Counted from the stretch's first letter, positions 1 to 8,616 are shown. The stretch: DNA of 64,000 nucleotides from Sphingobium scionense (GCF_014197035.1 NZ_JACIEU010000003.1:1-64000), one strand, 5' to 3'. Program-made: numbers and translations. Notes: generated from the letters alone by a model not told the origin.

Positions 1-112
1 TCTTCAGCGAATCGAGCAGACCGCCCTGCTCGAAGGCGGCACTGGCAGCGCCGCCCGCCAAAAGCTGATCGAGAAGCTCATTCGGTATGGCAGGTTCTTT
101 GCGTCGTGACAT
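1..112 (-). CDS. IS256-family transposase, N-terminal fragment (runs off window)
   Basis: The ATG lies at 112-110 on the minus strand and the frame stays open to the window edge, giving 37 codons. The protein begins MSRRKEPAIPNELLDQLLAG and continues with an Ala/Gly-rich stretch and a GGLLDSLK segment. This matches the usual start of IS256/Mutator-type DDE transposases. The catalytic region is not in the window, so activity cannot be judged. An AAGGAG ribosome binding site precedes the start. Confidence 0.8.
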   Translation of the reverse strand, partial: MSRRKEPAIPNELLDQLLAGGAASAAFEQGGLLDSLK

Positions 113-169
113 AGTGGGACTCCTTGTTGCCCATTATGCCCGGCCACACACGGAAATCCTGACAGTCCC
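1..169 (-). mobile_element. Terminal part of an IS256-family insertion sequence
   Basis: Read on the minus strand this is the left end of an IS element. A terminal sequence beginning GGGACTGTCAGGATTTCC at 169 is followed about 57 bp later by a transposase start codon. The rest of the element lies outside the window. TonB-receptor coding sequence begins immediately at about 170, so this is the insertion junction. The second inverted repeat and the target duplication cannot be seen. Family assignment rests on the transposase N-terminus. Confidence 0.8.
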
Positions 170-2066
170 CGCCGCCTTCGCCAACTATGGCAAGGTGTCG
201 AAGCAGCAGTATAATGCCAAGATCTGGCAGGACATCGGCAGCAACGGTGACTTCATCTCAGTCGCTGCCCATTATAACCAGAACCGCAACAACTTCGGTG
301 GTTCGCCCTTCCGCGCCAGCGCCTTCACCGGCGACAAGAGCGATCGCTTCTATGACGTCGCCGGCGGCTATCCCTGCCAGGTCAGCCAGACCAGCACCCC
401 CAACGCCTGCGGCACCGATTTCGAGCGTCGTTTCAATCCGTCGAACACCGGCAACGTCCGCGCGAACTCGAAGTTCACCCTGGCCGAGCGTCTGACCCTG
501 TCGGTCGACGGTGCCTATCAGTGGGTGAAGGCCAATGGCGGCGGCACCACCAGCGCCAACGAAACCTTCTTCACGGATTCGACTGGATTCACCGGCACCG
601 GCAACTATGGCGGCAGCTTCTATTTCGGTCGTGACCTGAACGGTGATGGCGTGCTGGGTCGCGTGACCTTGCTCCAGCCGAGCCAGACCAACACCCGTCG
701 CTGGGTCGGCATCGCCAACCTTGCTTACGAGATCAACGACAGCCATCGCGTCCGTCTGTCCTACAGCTACGACCGTGCCCGTCACCGCCAGACCGGCTAT
801 GCTGGCTTCCTTGACGATGGCGGCACGCCGTTCGACGTGTTCCCGATCAACGATCCGGTCCTTGATGCTGCCGGCAACGCCCTGCAGAAGCGTGACCGCA
901 AGTCGATCGCCGAACTGAACCAGATCGCCGGTGAATATCGCGGCCAGTTCTTCGAGGACAAGCTGTCGGTGCTGATCGGTGGCCGTCTGCCCTTCTTCAA
1001 GCGCGAACTGAACCAGTATTGCTTCACCACCAGCTCGGGTGGTTTCGTGAACTGCGTGCCGGAAGACCAGCAGGCCGACTATATCGCGACCCATCCTTAC
1101 AGCTTCAACAAGACGACCGGCCGTGCGACCGGTTCGGCTCTGCCGCAGGCGCGCAAGCTGAAATATGACAAGTTCCTGCCGAACGTGGGCGCGACCTTCA
1201 AGATCACGCCGGAAATCAGCATCGCGGGCAGCTATGCCAAGAACCTGTCGGTGCCCAGCACCGATGCGCTCTACAACGCGTTCATCTTCCCGGTTAATAG
1301 CGCCTCCGCCTATCGCGCGCCGGAAACCTCGGACAGCTTCGACGCCAGCCTCCGTTACACCTCGTCGAAGGTGCAGGCGGCTGTCACCGGCTGGTACTCG
1401 AAGTACAAGAACCGTCTGGTCACTGCCTATGACATCGACGGTAACGGCACCGACACCAACCTGGGTCCGGTGAAGAAATATGGCGTCGACGCCAATATTT
1501 CCTACAGCCCGATCAAGGAAATCACCGCCTATCTGTTCGGCTCCTACATCAAGTCGGAGATCCAGAACGACGCCGTGACCGGCAGCTGCGCCGCGACCAG
1601 CGACATCGCTCTGGCGGGCCTGTGCTATGTGCAGGATGGCGTTGCCTATCTCCGTACCTCGGGCAAGCGTGAACGCAGCGCGCCGAAATATCTGTTCGGT
1701 GGCCGTCTGCAGGGCAATCTGGGCGACTTCACCCTGGGCGTCCAGGCGAAGAAGACCAGCTCGCGCTATCTGAACGACATCAACGGTGAAATTCAGAGCG
1801 TGACGCTCACCGATGGCACCAGCAAGATGATCTTCCCCGGTGCGAAGTTTGGTGCCTACACCGTCGTCGACCTCGACCTGCGCTACTCGCTGGCCAGCGT
1901 CGGCATGGAAAAGGGCGCGATCCAGCTGAACGTCAGCAACCTGTTCGACAAATATTATGTCGGCTCGTTCAGCGGCGGTCTGGATACGCTCGCCAGCTCG
2001 TCCTCGGCCTTCGTGAACTTCGGTTCGCCGCGCGCGATCAGCGCCTCGCTGATCATCGGCTTCTAA
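170..2066 (+). pseudogene. TonB-dependent receptor, C-terminal beta-barrel fragment cut by an IS element
   Basis: About 630 codons of an outer-membrane TonB-dependent receptor remain. What is seen is a run of barrel strands with alternating aromatic residues and a C-terminus ending in Phe (ASLIIGF), the usual outer-membrane insertion signal. The signal peptide, TonB box and plug domain are absent. The reading frame starts abruptly at the IS end. An open frame does begin inside the IS at 87, so a chimeric protein is conceivable, but it would lack export and plug sequences. I call it a disrupted gene. The substrate is unknown. The 5' part may lie beyond the IS, outside the window. Confidence 0.85.
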
Positions 2067-2093
2067 GCCAGGCGCCGACAGGCAAAAAGGAAG

Positions 2094-2124
2094 GGAGGCG
2101 CGGAGCGATCCGCGCCTCCTTTTT
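2094..2124 (+). terminator. Rho-independent terminator after the TonB-receptor fragment
   Basis: A perfect 11-bp stem (GGAGGCGCGGA / TCCGCGCCTCC) with a GCGA loop is followed by TTTTT, 28 bp past the receptor stop codon. Confidence 0.9.
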
Positions 2125-2213
2125 CATGTCCTATTCGCCGTCGCTCGATTATGGTTGGGGGTAGGGTAGTGTGCGCTTTCCGATAGGATCAGGACAGCGC
2201 AATAAAATGTCGA

Positions 2214-2242
2214 AATGTGCGGGAAATATGGGAAGTTAAGCG
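2214..2242 (-). repeat. 29-nt motif, copy 1 (second copy at 52750-52778)
   Basis: On the minus strand this 29-nt segment begins CGCTTAACTTC and ends CCCGCACATT. It matches 52750-52778 at 28 of 29 positions. It lies between the convergent 3' ends of the receptor fragment and mtgA, where no protein gene needs a promoter. The role is unknown. Confidence 0.6.
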
Positions 2243-2275
2243 CCCGATTTCCTATTTTCGGGCGCCTGGCCGCCG

Positions 2276-2989
2276 TCAGTTCAGGCAGTCGTCAAGCCCG
2301 TCGCGCTGCACCACCGGGATGCGCGCCGAGATGCTGTTGCCATAACGGCGGGTGAAGCCGTGCGGGTCGATCGCGGCGCGCTTCTTGGGCAGGGGCAGGA
2401 CTGCCGCCAGCCGTGCCGCTTCGGCCCGGCTCAGCTTGCCCGCACCATGGCCGAAATAGCGGATCGCCCCGGCCTGCACGCCATAGGTGCCGATGCCGGT
2501 CTCCGCGACGTTCAGATAGACTTCCATGATCCGCCGCTTGCCCCAGATCGCCTCGATCAGCACGGTGAACCAGGCTTCGAAGCCCTTGCGGACGAAACCG
2601 CCGCCCTGCCACAGGAAGACGTTCTTCGCCGTCTGCTGGCTAATCGTGGAGCCGCCGCGAATGCGCCCGCCGCTGGCATTGTGGCGCATCGCCTGGGCAA
2701 TCGCGACCGCGTCGAAACCATGATGGCTGCAAAAACGGCTATCCTCCGCCGCGATCGCCGCGCGCGGCATGTCCGGGTCGATCGCGTCCAGGCGCTTCCA
2801 TTCCTTGGTGATGCCATTGGGGTCGAGCAGCATGGTGATCGTCACCGGCGGCGGCACGAAGCGATAGATGACCACCGTGCCGACCGACAGGCCGACAAAG
2901 CCGATGGCGACCTTGAGGGGGATGCTGATCCAGCGGGAACGACGTTTCTGGGGGGAGGCAGGCTTGGGCGCGGCTTTGGCTTTCTTCAT
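2276..2989 (-). CDS. mtgA: Monofunctional biosynthetic peptidoglycan transglycosylase
   Basis: This enzyme polymerises lipid II into glycan strands at the periplasmic face of the inner membrane. The 237-aa product has a basic N-terminus, one membrane anchor at about residues 24-44, and a single GT51 domain. Visible signatures are AEDSRFCSHHGFD (catalytic Glu82), RGGSTISQQTAKNVFLW at about 111-127, and KRRIMEVYLN at 151-160. No transpeptidase domain follows, which separates it from class A penicillin-binding proteins. Length is normal for MtgA. The ATG at 2989 is the natural start because the anchor follows at once. It lies downstream of the MFS gene on the same strand, but no functional link is evident. 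Confidence 0.95.
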   Translation of the reverse strand: MKKAKAAPKPASPQKRRSRWISIPLKVAIGFVGLSVGTVVIYRFVPPPVTITMLLDPNGITKEWKRLDAIDPDMPRAAIAAEDSRFCSHHGFDAVAIAQAMRHNASGGRIRGGSTISQQTAKNVFLWQGGGFVRKGFEAWFTVLIEAIWGKRRIMEVYLNVAETGIGTYGVQAGAIRYFGHGAGKLSRAEAARLAAVLPLPKKRAAIDPHGFTRRYGNSISARIPVVQRDGLDDCLN

Positions 2990-3032
2990 GGCCGCAAACT
3001 AACGCGCCCGCGCGCCGCCGTCATCGATTCCT

Positions 3033-4322
3033 TCAGGCCGTCGCCAGGCTCGGCGTGCGGCCCCGGTTGATTAGCAGCACCAGCGCCGCACCGATCAGAC
3101 ACAATATGCCTGCCGCGATGAAGGCGGGCATATAGCTTTGCCAGGCGGTGCGTGACAGGCCGCCGGCCAAGGCCGCGCTCGCCGCGCCCAGCTGATGTCC
3201 GGCAAAGATCCAGCCGAACACGATATTCGCCTTTTCCGGGCCGAAGCGTTGTGCCGTCAGCTTCACCGTCGGCGGCACTGTCGCCACCCAGTCGAGGCCA
3301 TAGAAGATGGCGAACAGCGACAGGCTGTAGATCGAGAAATCGCTGAACGGCAGATAGAGCAGCGACAGGCCGCGCAGCCCATAATAGAAGAAGAGCAGCC
3401 AGCGATTGTCATAGCGATCGCTGAGCCAGCCCGATGCCAGCGTGCCGGCGAAGTCGAACAGGCCCATCATCGCCAGCATCGACGCCGCGCCCACCGCTGC
3501 CAGCCCATAATCGCCGCATAGCGAGATGAAATGGGTCTGGACCAGGCCGTTGGTGCTGGCGCCGCAGATATAGAAGGAGAAGAAGAGGATCCAGAAGGTC
3601 GGCACCTTCGCCACGTCGCGCAATATGATCAGTGGGGTCGCCAGCAGCGCGCCCAGACTGGCCGGCTGGGCAGGGACGGGCTGGATCGCCTGCTCGCCAT
3701 AGGGGGCCAGGTTCAGGTCGGACGGTCGGTCGCGCATCAGCAGCATCACTGTGACCGCCGCGATCAGGATTGCGCCGCAGACCAGCAGTAGAGCCGTGCG
3801 CCAGTCATGGCTGTCGGTCAGGCCGGCAAGCAGAGGAAGGAAAGCCAGTTGGCCGGTCGCGGTGCTGGCCGACAGCAGCCCCATCACCAGTCCGCGCCGT
3901 TCGCTGAACCAGCGGGTGGCGACCGTTGCGCCCAGCACCATGGCGGTCAGGCCCGTGCCGACGCCAATCACCACGCCCCAGAGAAGGACGAGCTGCCACA
4001 ATTGCGTCATGCCAAGCGACAGCAGCAGGCCGCCGATCACGATCGACAGCGAAATCAGCATCATCCGCCGCACGCCGAAGCGGTTCATGAAGGCGGCGGC
4101 AAAAGGCCCCATGCCGCCGAACAGCAGGAAACGGATCGCCAGCGCCCCGGAAATATCCGCCGCGCTCCAGCCAAATTCCTTCTGCAGCGGCACGATGAAT
4201 ACGCCCGGCGCGCCGACCGCGCCGGCCACCACCAGCATGGTAAGGAAGGTCGTGCCCGCGACCGCCCAGCCATAATGGACATTGCGCGCGGCCAGGCGGC
4301 GGGCGAACATGGTGGACAGCAT
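3033..4322 (-). CDS. Major facilitator superfamily transporter
   Basis: The 429-aa integral membrane protein has about 12 hydrophobic segments. Motif-A-like loops are visible as NRFGVRR after the second segment and SDRYDNR in the middle of the protein, together with SERRGLVMGL, typical of the oxalate/formate and monocarboxylate branch of MFS. The substrate cannot be read from the sequence. The gene diverges from a TetR-type regulator (4422) across a 99-bp spacer holding a palindrome, the usual layout for an exporter or uptake permease controlled by its ligand-sensing repressor. Confidence 0.9.
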   Translation of the reverse strand: MLSTMFARRLAARNVHYGWAVAGTTFLTMLVVAGAVGAPGVFIVPLQKEFGWSAADISGALAIRFLLFGGMGPFAAAFMNRFGVRRMMLISLSIVIGGLLLSLGMTQLWQLVLLWGVVIGVGTGLTAMVLGATVATRWFSERRGLVMGLLSASTATGQLAFLPLLAGLTDSHDWRTALLLVCGAILIAAVTVMLLMRDRPSDLNLAPYGEQAIQPVPAQPASLGALLATPLIILRDVAKVPTFWILFFSFYICGASTNGLVQTHFISLCGDYGLAAVGAASMLAMMGLFDFAGTLASGWLSDRYDNRWLLFFYYGLRGLSLLYLPFSDFSIYSLSLFAIFYGLDWVATVPPTVKLTAQRFGPEKANIVFGWIFAGHQLGAASAALAGGLSRTAWQSYMPAFIAAGILCLIGAALVLLINRGRTPSLATA

Positions 4323-4371
4323 CGACTTCCCCTTGGACTGGCGCTTCGATTGGAAAACGGACTGGCGTTAA

Positions 4372-4385
4372 ATGATAGGTATCAT
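4372..4385. promoter_or_regulatory. Candidate operator for the TetR-type regulator
   Basis: A perfect inverted repeat ATGATA-GG-TATCAT sits in the divergent spacer between the MFS gene and the regulator, next to an AT-rich TATATAAGG stretch that could be a -10 region. Position and symmetry fit a TetR dimer site. Binding is inferred. Confidence 0.55.
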
Positions 4386-4421
4386 ATATAAGGTCAAGAG
4401 GCCAATTGGAGACGCAGGATC

Positions 4422-4970
4422 ATGAAAGTCAGCCGTGAACAGGCGGAGCGTAATCGCGAGAAGGTGGTGGACGCCGCATCCCGCCTGTTCCGCGCCCGCG
4501 GAGTCGAGGGCGTCGGCATTGGCGAGGTGATGCGCGAATGCGGCCTTACCCATGGCGGCTTCTACAACCAGTTCGAATCGAAGGAGGCGCTGGCGGCCGA
4601 AGCCTGCGCCACGTCGCTCGCGCGAGGGGCCGCCAAGTGGCGGCGTCTGTCTGCGGAGGATGGGCCGGATGCGATCACCGCCGATTATCTCAGTGCCCGT
4701 AACCGGGATGCGCCGGAAACCGGCTGCGCGCTGATCGCGCTTGGTCCGGACGCTGCGCGCAAGGGTGGGCCGCTCGCCACCGCCTTCCGCGAAGGGTTCG
4801 AGGATCTGACCGCCGCGCTGCAAAATGCCGGCATCGCCGATCGCGACGCGGCGCTGGCCCGCATGGCCCAACTGGTCGGCACGATGGTGCTGGCCCGCGC
4901 GGTGGATGATCCGGCCTTGTCAGCGGAACTGCTGGCGGCCAATCGTCGCGCTATGGGTGTCGAGGCATGA
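4422..4970 (+). CDS. TetR/AcrR-family transcriptional regulator
   Basis: The 182-aa protein has an N-terminal helix-turn-helix at about residues 9-55; the recognition part reads GIGEVMRECGLTHGGFYNQF, close to the TetR consensus. The remaining helices form the ligand-binding and dimer domain and contain ETGCALIALGPDAAR, seen in a TetR subgroup often found beside efflux or reductase genes. It likely represses itself and the divergent MFS transporter through the palindrome at 4372-4385. Its stop overlaps the start of the next gene by 4 bp (ATGA), so the two are translationally coupled. The ligand is unknown. Confidence 0.92.
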   Translation: MKVSREQAERNREKVVDAASRLFRARGVEGVGIGEVMRECGLTHGGFYNQFESKEALAAEACATSLARGAAKWRRLSAEDGPDAITADYLSARNRDAPETGCALIALGPDAARKGGPLATAFREGFEDLTAALQNAGIADRDAALARMAQLVGTMVLARAVDDPALSAELLAANRRAMGVEA

Positions 4971-5452
4971 GCGCCGCGACCCAGTGGCGCCCGATGGGAC
5001 AGGGGAATGTCGATGCGGTGGCAAACATGTCCGACCAGGTCCATGGCAGCTACACCGAACGACCGGCCATCTATGCCGAGCGACTACGCCTCTATCCGGC
5101 GGGCTGCTTCCTGCTGGAGCGGGACGGTCAGGCGCTCGGCTATCTCGTCACCCATCCCTGGGCCGGCGACCGACCGCCGGCGCTCGACCAATTGATCGGT
5201 GTGCTGCCGGATGAACCCGATCGCTATTATCTCCACGATCTGGCCCTGCTGCCCGAAGCGCGCGGCACCGGTGCTGCTGCGGCCGCCGTCGATCTGACCG
5301 TAGCGCAGGCCCGCGCCGCCGGCTTCGATCGTATCACCCTGACGGCCGTAAACGGCGCGGACGCCTTCTGGCGCCGACAGGGCTTCGTTGACGCGCTGGT
5401 TGCCGCCTCCAGCTATGGCGCGGACAGCGTCTCGATGGTGCGACTGCTCTAA
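4967..5452 (+). CDS. GNAT-family N-acetyltransferase
   Basis: The 161-aa single-domain GNAT protein has the acetyl-CoA pyrophosphate-binding loop at ARGTGAAAAAV (motif A), preceded by the YYLHDLALLPEAR beta-4 strand, with FWRRQGF at the C-terminal side as in many GNATs. The acceptor substrate is not evident. Coupling to the TetR gene by an ATGA overlap suggests the acetyltransferase shares the regulon of the MFS transporter, perhaps inactivating a toxic compound that the transporter exports. That link is inference. Confidence 0.88.
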   Translation: MSAATQWRPMGQGNVDAVANMSDQVHGSYTERPAIYAERLRLYPAGCFLLERDGQALGYLVTHPWAGDRPPALDQLIGVLPDEPDRYYLHDLALLPEARGTGAAAAAVDLTVAQARAAGFDRITLTAVNGADAFWRRQGFVDALVAASSYGADSVSMVRLL

Positions 5453-5458
5453 GACGAA

Positions 5459-5488
5459 AAAAGGCCCCGGATCGCTCCGGGGCCTTTT
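5459..5488. terminator. Bidirectional terminator between GNAT gene and rpoH
   Basis: AAGGCCCCGGA / TCCGGGGCCTT forms a perfect stem with a TCGC loop. It is flanked by A-rich sequence on the left and TTTTC on the right, so it can act for both convergent genes. Confidence 0.9.
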
Positions 5489-5508
5489 CTTTTTCGTGTG
5501 TGGCCCGA

Positions 5509-6423
5509 TCAAGCAGCGGCGAAGCGCGCCATCTTTTCCAGCTTGCCGCCGGCGATACGCATCATCGCCTTCTGCAGCTTCTCGAAGGCGCGAACCTCGA
5601 TCTGGCGGACGCGTTCGCGCGACACGCCATAGACCTGGCTCAGTTCCTCCAGAGTCTTCGGCTCCTCGGCCAGGCGACGCTCGGCCAGGATATGCTTCTC
5701 GCGGTCGTTGAGGTCGGTCATTGCCTCGACCAGCATCTCGTGCCGCTGGGTCTTTTCCTGTTCGTCCGCGACGCGCTCGTCCTGCAGCGGATCGGTGTCC
5801 TGCAGCCAATCCTGCCACTGGCCGTCGCCATCCTCACGCATCGGCACGTTGAGCGAGGTGTCTCCGCCCATCGCCATGCGACGGTTCATTGACACGACGT
5901 CATCTTCCGACACGCCCAGATCGGTCGCGATCTTGGTTACGTCCTCGGGGCGCAGATCGCCATCCTCGAACGCTTCGATATTATTCTTCATCCGGCGCAG
6001 GTTGAAGAACAGCTTCTTCTGCGACGCGGTGGTGCCCATCTTGACCAGGCTCCAGCTGCGCAGGATGAATTCCTGAATCGATGCGCGGATCCACCACATG
6101 GCGTAGGTCGCCAGACGGAAGCCACGTTCGGCCTCGAACTTCTTCACGCCCTGCATCAGGCCGATATTGCCTTCGCTGATCAGTTCGCTGACCGGCAGGC
6201 CATAGCCGCGATAGCCCATCGCGATCTTCGCCACGAGACGCAGATGCGAGGTGACGAGCTGGGCCGCCGCCTCGGGATCCTGATGTTCCTCGTAGCGCTT
6301 GGCGAGCATATATTCCTGCTCGGGGGTCAGCAGCGGAAACTTGCGGATTTCCGACAGATAGCGGTTGAGGCTGGCTTCACCGCCCAGCGCCGGAACCGCG
6401 GGGACATTGCTCCGATTGGCCAT
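5509..6423 (-). CDS. rpoH: RNA polymerase heat-shock sigma factor (sigma-32)
   Basis: This sigma-70-family factor of the RpoH group has 304 aa. Region 2 contains LISEGNIGLM and WWIRASIQEFILRSWSLVK, the latter being the -10 recognition helix. The diagnostic RpoH box QKKLFFNLR is at about residues 135-143, and region 4.2 contains LEELSQVYGVSRERVRQIE. I chose the ATG at 6423 rather than an in-frame start 22 codons upstream because AAGGGAAGGAA lies just before it and the protein then begins MANRS as usual. It directs transcription of chaperone and protease genes. It ends just before a shared terminator. Confidence 0.96.
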   Translation of the reverse strand: MANRSNVPAVPALGGEASLNRYLSEIRKFPLLTPEQEYMLAKRYEEHQDPEAAAQLVTSHLRLVAKIAMGYRGYGLPVSELISEGNIGLMQGVKKFEAERGFRLATYAMWWIRASIQEFILRSWSLVKMGTTASQKKLFFNLRRMKNNIEAFEDGDLRPEDVTKIATDLGVSEDDVVSMNRRMAMGGDTSLNVPMREDGDGQWQDWLQDTDPLQDERVADEQEKTQRHEMLVEAMTDLNDREKHILAERRLAEEPKTLEELSQVYGVSRERVRQIEVRAFEKLQKAMMRIAGGKLEKMARFAAA

Positions 6424-6501
6424 GTCACTATTCCTTCCCTTTACATGCGCTCCAGACGGACCCGAAACTGGCATCCCTTGGCCGCGCAAACTTGTCAGAA
6501 C

Positions 6502-7452
6502 CTATACGTGAAGCTCGCTTAACAGTTCCTGCATGTCCGCAGGCAGCGCGCTATCGAATATCAGGGGTTCCTCCGTCACAGGATGTATGAACCCCAGCCG
6601 TTTCGCGTGCAATGCCTGCCTTTTGAAACTCAGCGTTTCCAGTATCGATTTGAAACCTTTTCTTTCTCTACCGTAAACCGGGTCACCGATCAAGGGGTGC
6701 CCCAGATGCGCCATATGCACGCGAACCTGATGAGTACGGCCGGTTTCCAGCCGGCATTCCACCATTGCCGCGCCGCGCAGGCGCTCCATCACGCGGTAAT
6801 GGGTGACGGCATGTTTGCCGCGCCCTTCCCGATGAACGGCCATCTTCTTTCGATCAGCGTCGGACCGTCCAACCCAGGCATCGACCGTGCCGGATCCCGG
6901 TGTCGGGATGCCATAGACGATCGCGGCATAGAGCCGGTCGATGCTGTGATCCTTGAACTGCCGGGCCAGGCCCTCATGCGCCTTGTCCGACTTAGCAACG
7001 ACCAACAGGCCGGAAGTATCCTTGTCGATGCGATGAACGATGCCGGGACGCGCCACGCCGCCAATGCCCGACAATTGCCCATCGCAATGATGCAGCAGCG
7101 CATTGACCAGCGTGCCGTCCAGATTGCCGGCGGCCGGGTGGACGACCAGGCCGGCCGGCTTGTCCACCACGATCAGGTCGGCATCTTCATGCACGATGTC
7201 GAGCGGAATATCCTGGGCCACGGCGTCGAGCGCGACCGGGGCGGGCAGAGTGATGCTGTAATCCTGCCCCACCGCCACCTTCATCGACGGGTTGAGCGAT
7301 CGGCCACCCGAGGCGATCTGTCCCTCGACGATCAACGCCTTGATCCGTTCGCGCGACAGGTCGGGCAGCAGTTCGGCCAGTGCACGATCGAGGCGCAAAC
7401 CCGCCTGGGCTTCGCCTATCGTCGTTTCAATGATGGAAACCCCCGGAACCAT
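6502..7452 (-). CDS. rluD: 23S rRNA pseudouridine synthase, RluD type
   Basis: The 316-aa member of the RluA family has an N-terminal S4 RNA-binding domain (about 18-75, with DRALAELLPDLSRERIK) and a catalytic domain carrying HRIDKDTSGLLV, in which Asp143 is the nucleophile. RluD modifies helix 69 of 23S rRNA (positions 1911/1915/1917 in E. coli numbering). RluC-like specificity is less likely given length and motif but cannot be excluded by eye. The start at 7452 lies only 17 bp from the divergent JAMM gene, so the two promoters must overlap the opposite gene's 5' end. Confidence 0.92.
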   Translation of the reverse strand: MVPGVSIIETTIGEAQAGLRLDRALAELLPDLSRERIKALIVEGQIASGGRSLNPSMKVAVGQDYSITLPAPVALDAVAQDIPLDIVHEDADLIVVDKPAGLVVHPAAGNLDGTLVNALLHHCDGQLSGIGGVARPGIVHRIDKDTSGLLVVAKSDKAHEGLARQFKDHSIDRLYAAIVYGIPTPGSGTVDAWVGRSDADRKKMAVHREGRGKHAVTHYRVMERLRGAAMVECRLETGRTHQVRVHMAHLGHPLIGDPVYGRERKGFKSILETLSFKRQALHAKRLGFIHPVTEEPLIFDSALPADMQELLSELHV

Positions 7453-7469
7453 TGCCTAGGGATGTAGGA

Positions 7470-7871
7470 ATGAAGGCCGAAATTTCAAGGGTGCTGCTGG
7501 AACAAATCATGGACTTGGCCGCGGCCGAGCCGGGCGAGGTCTGTGGCCTGCTGCTGGGGCAGGGCGCGTGTATCGACGCGATCCTGCCCGCGGCCAATGT
7601 CGCGCCCGACCCGGCCCGGCATTTCGAACTGGCGCCGGCCACGTTGCTGGCCGCGCACCGGGCCGCGCGCCGGGGCGGGCCGGCAGTGCTTGGTCATTAT
7701 CATTCCCATCCGTCGGGCGTACCGATTCCGTCGGAAACGGACCGGGCCTGCGCCGCGCCGGACGGCGCCTTGTGGTTAATCGTGGCGGGGCCGGTTGCTC
7801 GGCTATGGGCCGCCCGGCCGGATGAAGGCGGCGGCGTCGGTTTCGTGGAGGCGTTGCTCGATATAAGGTGA
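7470..7871 (+). CDS. Stand-alone JAMM/MPN metallopeptidase (Mov34/PAD-1 type)
   Basis: The 133-aa protein carries an almost complete JAMM zinc motif: Glu23 (GEVCGLLLG), His78 and His80 (GHYHSHPSG), Ser88 and Asp91 (PSETD). Eukaryotic relatives remove ubiquitin. Bacterial stand-alone forms cleave small ubiquitin-like sulphur carriers or release C-terminal residues from them, but no ThiS/MoaD-like gene adjoins it here. I use the ATG at 7470; an in-frame TTG at 7452 would overlap the rluD start. It diverges tightly from rluD and precedes chpT. The substrate is unknown. Confidence 0.85.
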   Translation: MKAEISRVLLEQIMDLAAAEPGEVCGLLLGQGACIDAILPAANVAPDPARHFELAPATLLAAHRAARRGGPAVLGHYHSHPSGVPIPSETDRACAAPDGALWLIVAGPVARLWAARPDEGGGVGFVEALLDIR

Positions 7872-7962
7872 TGCAAAGGGGGTGAGCCGGGCTTGCATCA
7901 TCGGCTGGGGAAGCCTAGCCGGGAAGGTGTCTTTTCCCGTAAATCCGGCGGCCTCCATCTCC

Positions 7963-8616
7963 ATGACCCATCCGATCGACAGCATCGAATTTGCCAGCCT
8001 TCTCTGCTCGCGCCTCTGCCATGACCTGCTGAGCCCCGTCGGGGCGCTCAACAATGGCCTGGAACTGATGGCCGACGAAACCGACCCGGACATGCGGCAG
8101 CGCTGCCTGGACCTGCTGGCCGACAGCGCCCGCACCTCGGCCAACAAGCTGAAATTCTTCCGCCTGGCCTTCGGTTCGGCGGGCGGTTTTGGCGATGCGG
8201 TGCCGCCGCATGAGGCGAAGGTCGCGATCGAGGGGATGTTCGCCTCGGGCCGGGTGAAGCTCGGCTGGATGGTCGAGGAGCAGATGCTGGCCAAGCTCGC
8301 GGTCAAGGTGCTGCTCAATCTCGCGCTGATCGCCGGCGATGCGCTGGTGCGCGGCGGGCAGCTCGACATCGGTGCGGAGAAGCGGCCGGGCGTGACGGAG
8401 ATCGTGGTGCGGGGCGAAGGGCCGAAGGTCATTCTCGACCCCGAACTGCGCGCCGCACTGGCGGGCACGCTGCCGGCCGGTGGCCTGGCATCCCGCACGG
8501 CGGCTGCCTGGATGGTGCGTGCGCTGGTGATGGAGGCGGGCGGCGAGATCGTGCTGTCGCCGCCGGGTGATTCAGTGCTGTTGTTCGGCGCCGCCATCCC
8601 CGATCGCGCAGAATAA
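7963..8616 (+). CDS. chpT: Histidine phosphotransferase ChpT
   Basis: ChpT relays phosphate from CckA to CtrA and CpdR in the alphaproteobacterial cell-cycle pathway. The 217-aa protein has the phospho-accepting His20 in SRLCHDLLSPVGALNNGLEL, the dimerisation helices, and a degenerate Bergerat-like C-terminal domain lacking ATP-binding boxes, as in Caulobacter ChpT. I chose the ATG at 7963 because the helix with the histidine follows directly. A GTG at 7882 would add 27 poorly conserved-looking residues. ChpT is usually essential, and there are no cckA or ctrA genes nearby. Confidence 0.9.
   Translation: MTHPIDSIEFASLLCSRLCHDLLSPVGALNNGLELMADETDPDMRQRCLDLLADSARTSANKLKFFRLAFGSAGGFGDAVPPHEAKVAIEGMFASGRVKLGWMVEEQMLAKLAVKVLLNLALIAGDALVRGGQLDIGAEKRPGVTEIVVRGEGPKVILDPELRAALAGTLPAGGLASRTAAAWMVRALVMEAGGEIVLSPPGDSVLLFGAAIPDRAE

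Noticed and set aside
87-2066. A single intact 659-aa receptor gene starting at 87
   Set aside because: The first 28 codons lie in the reverse complement of the IS end and do not encode a signal peptide. The real gene is interrupted.
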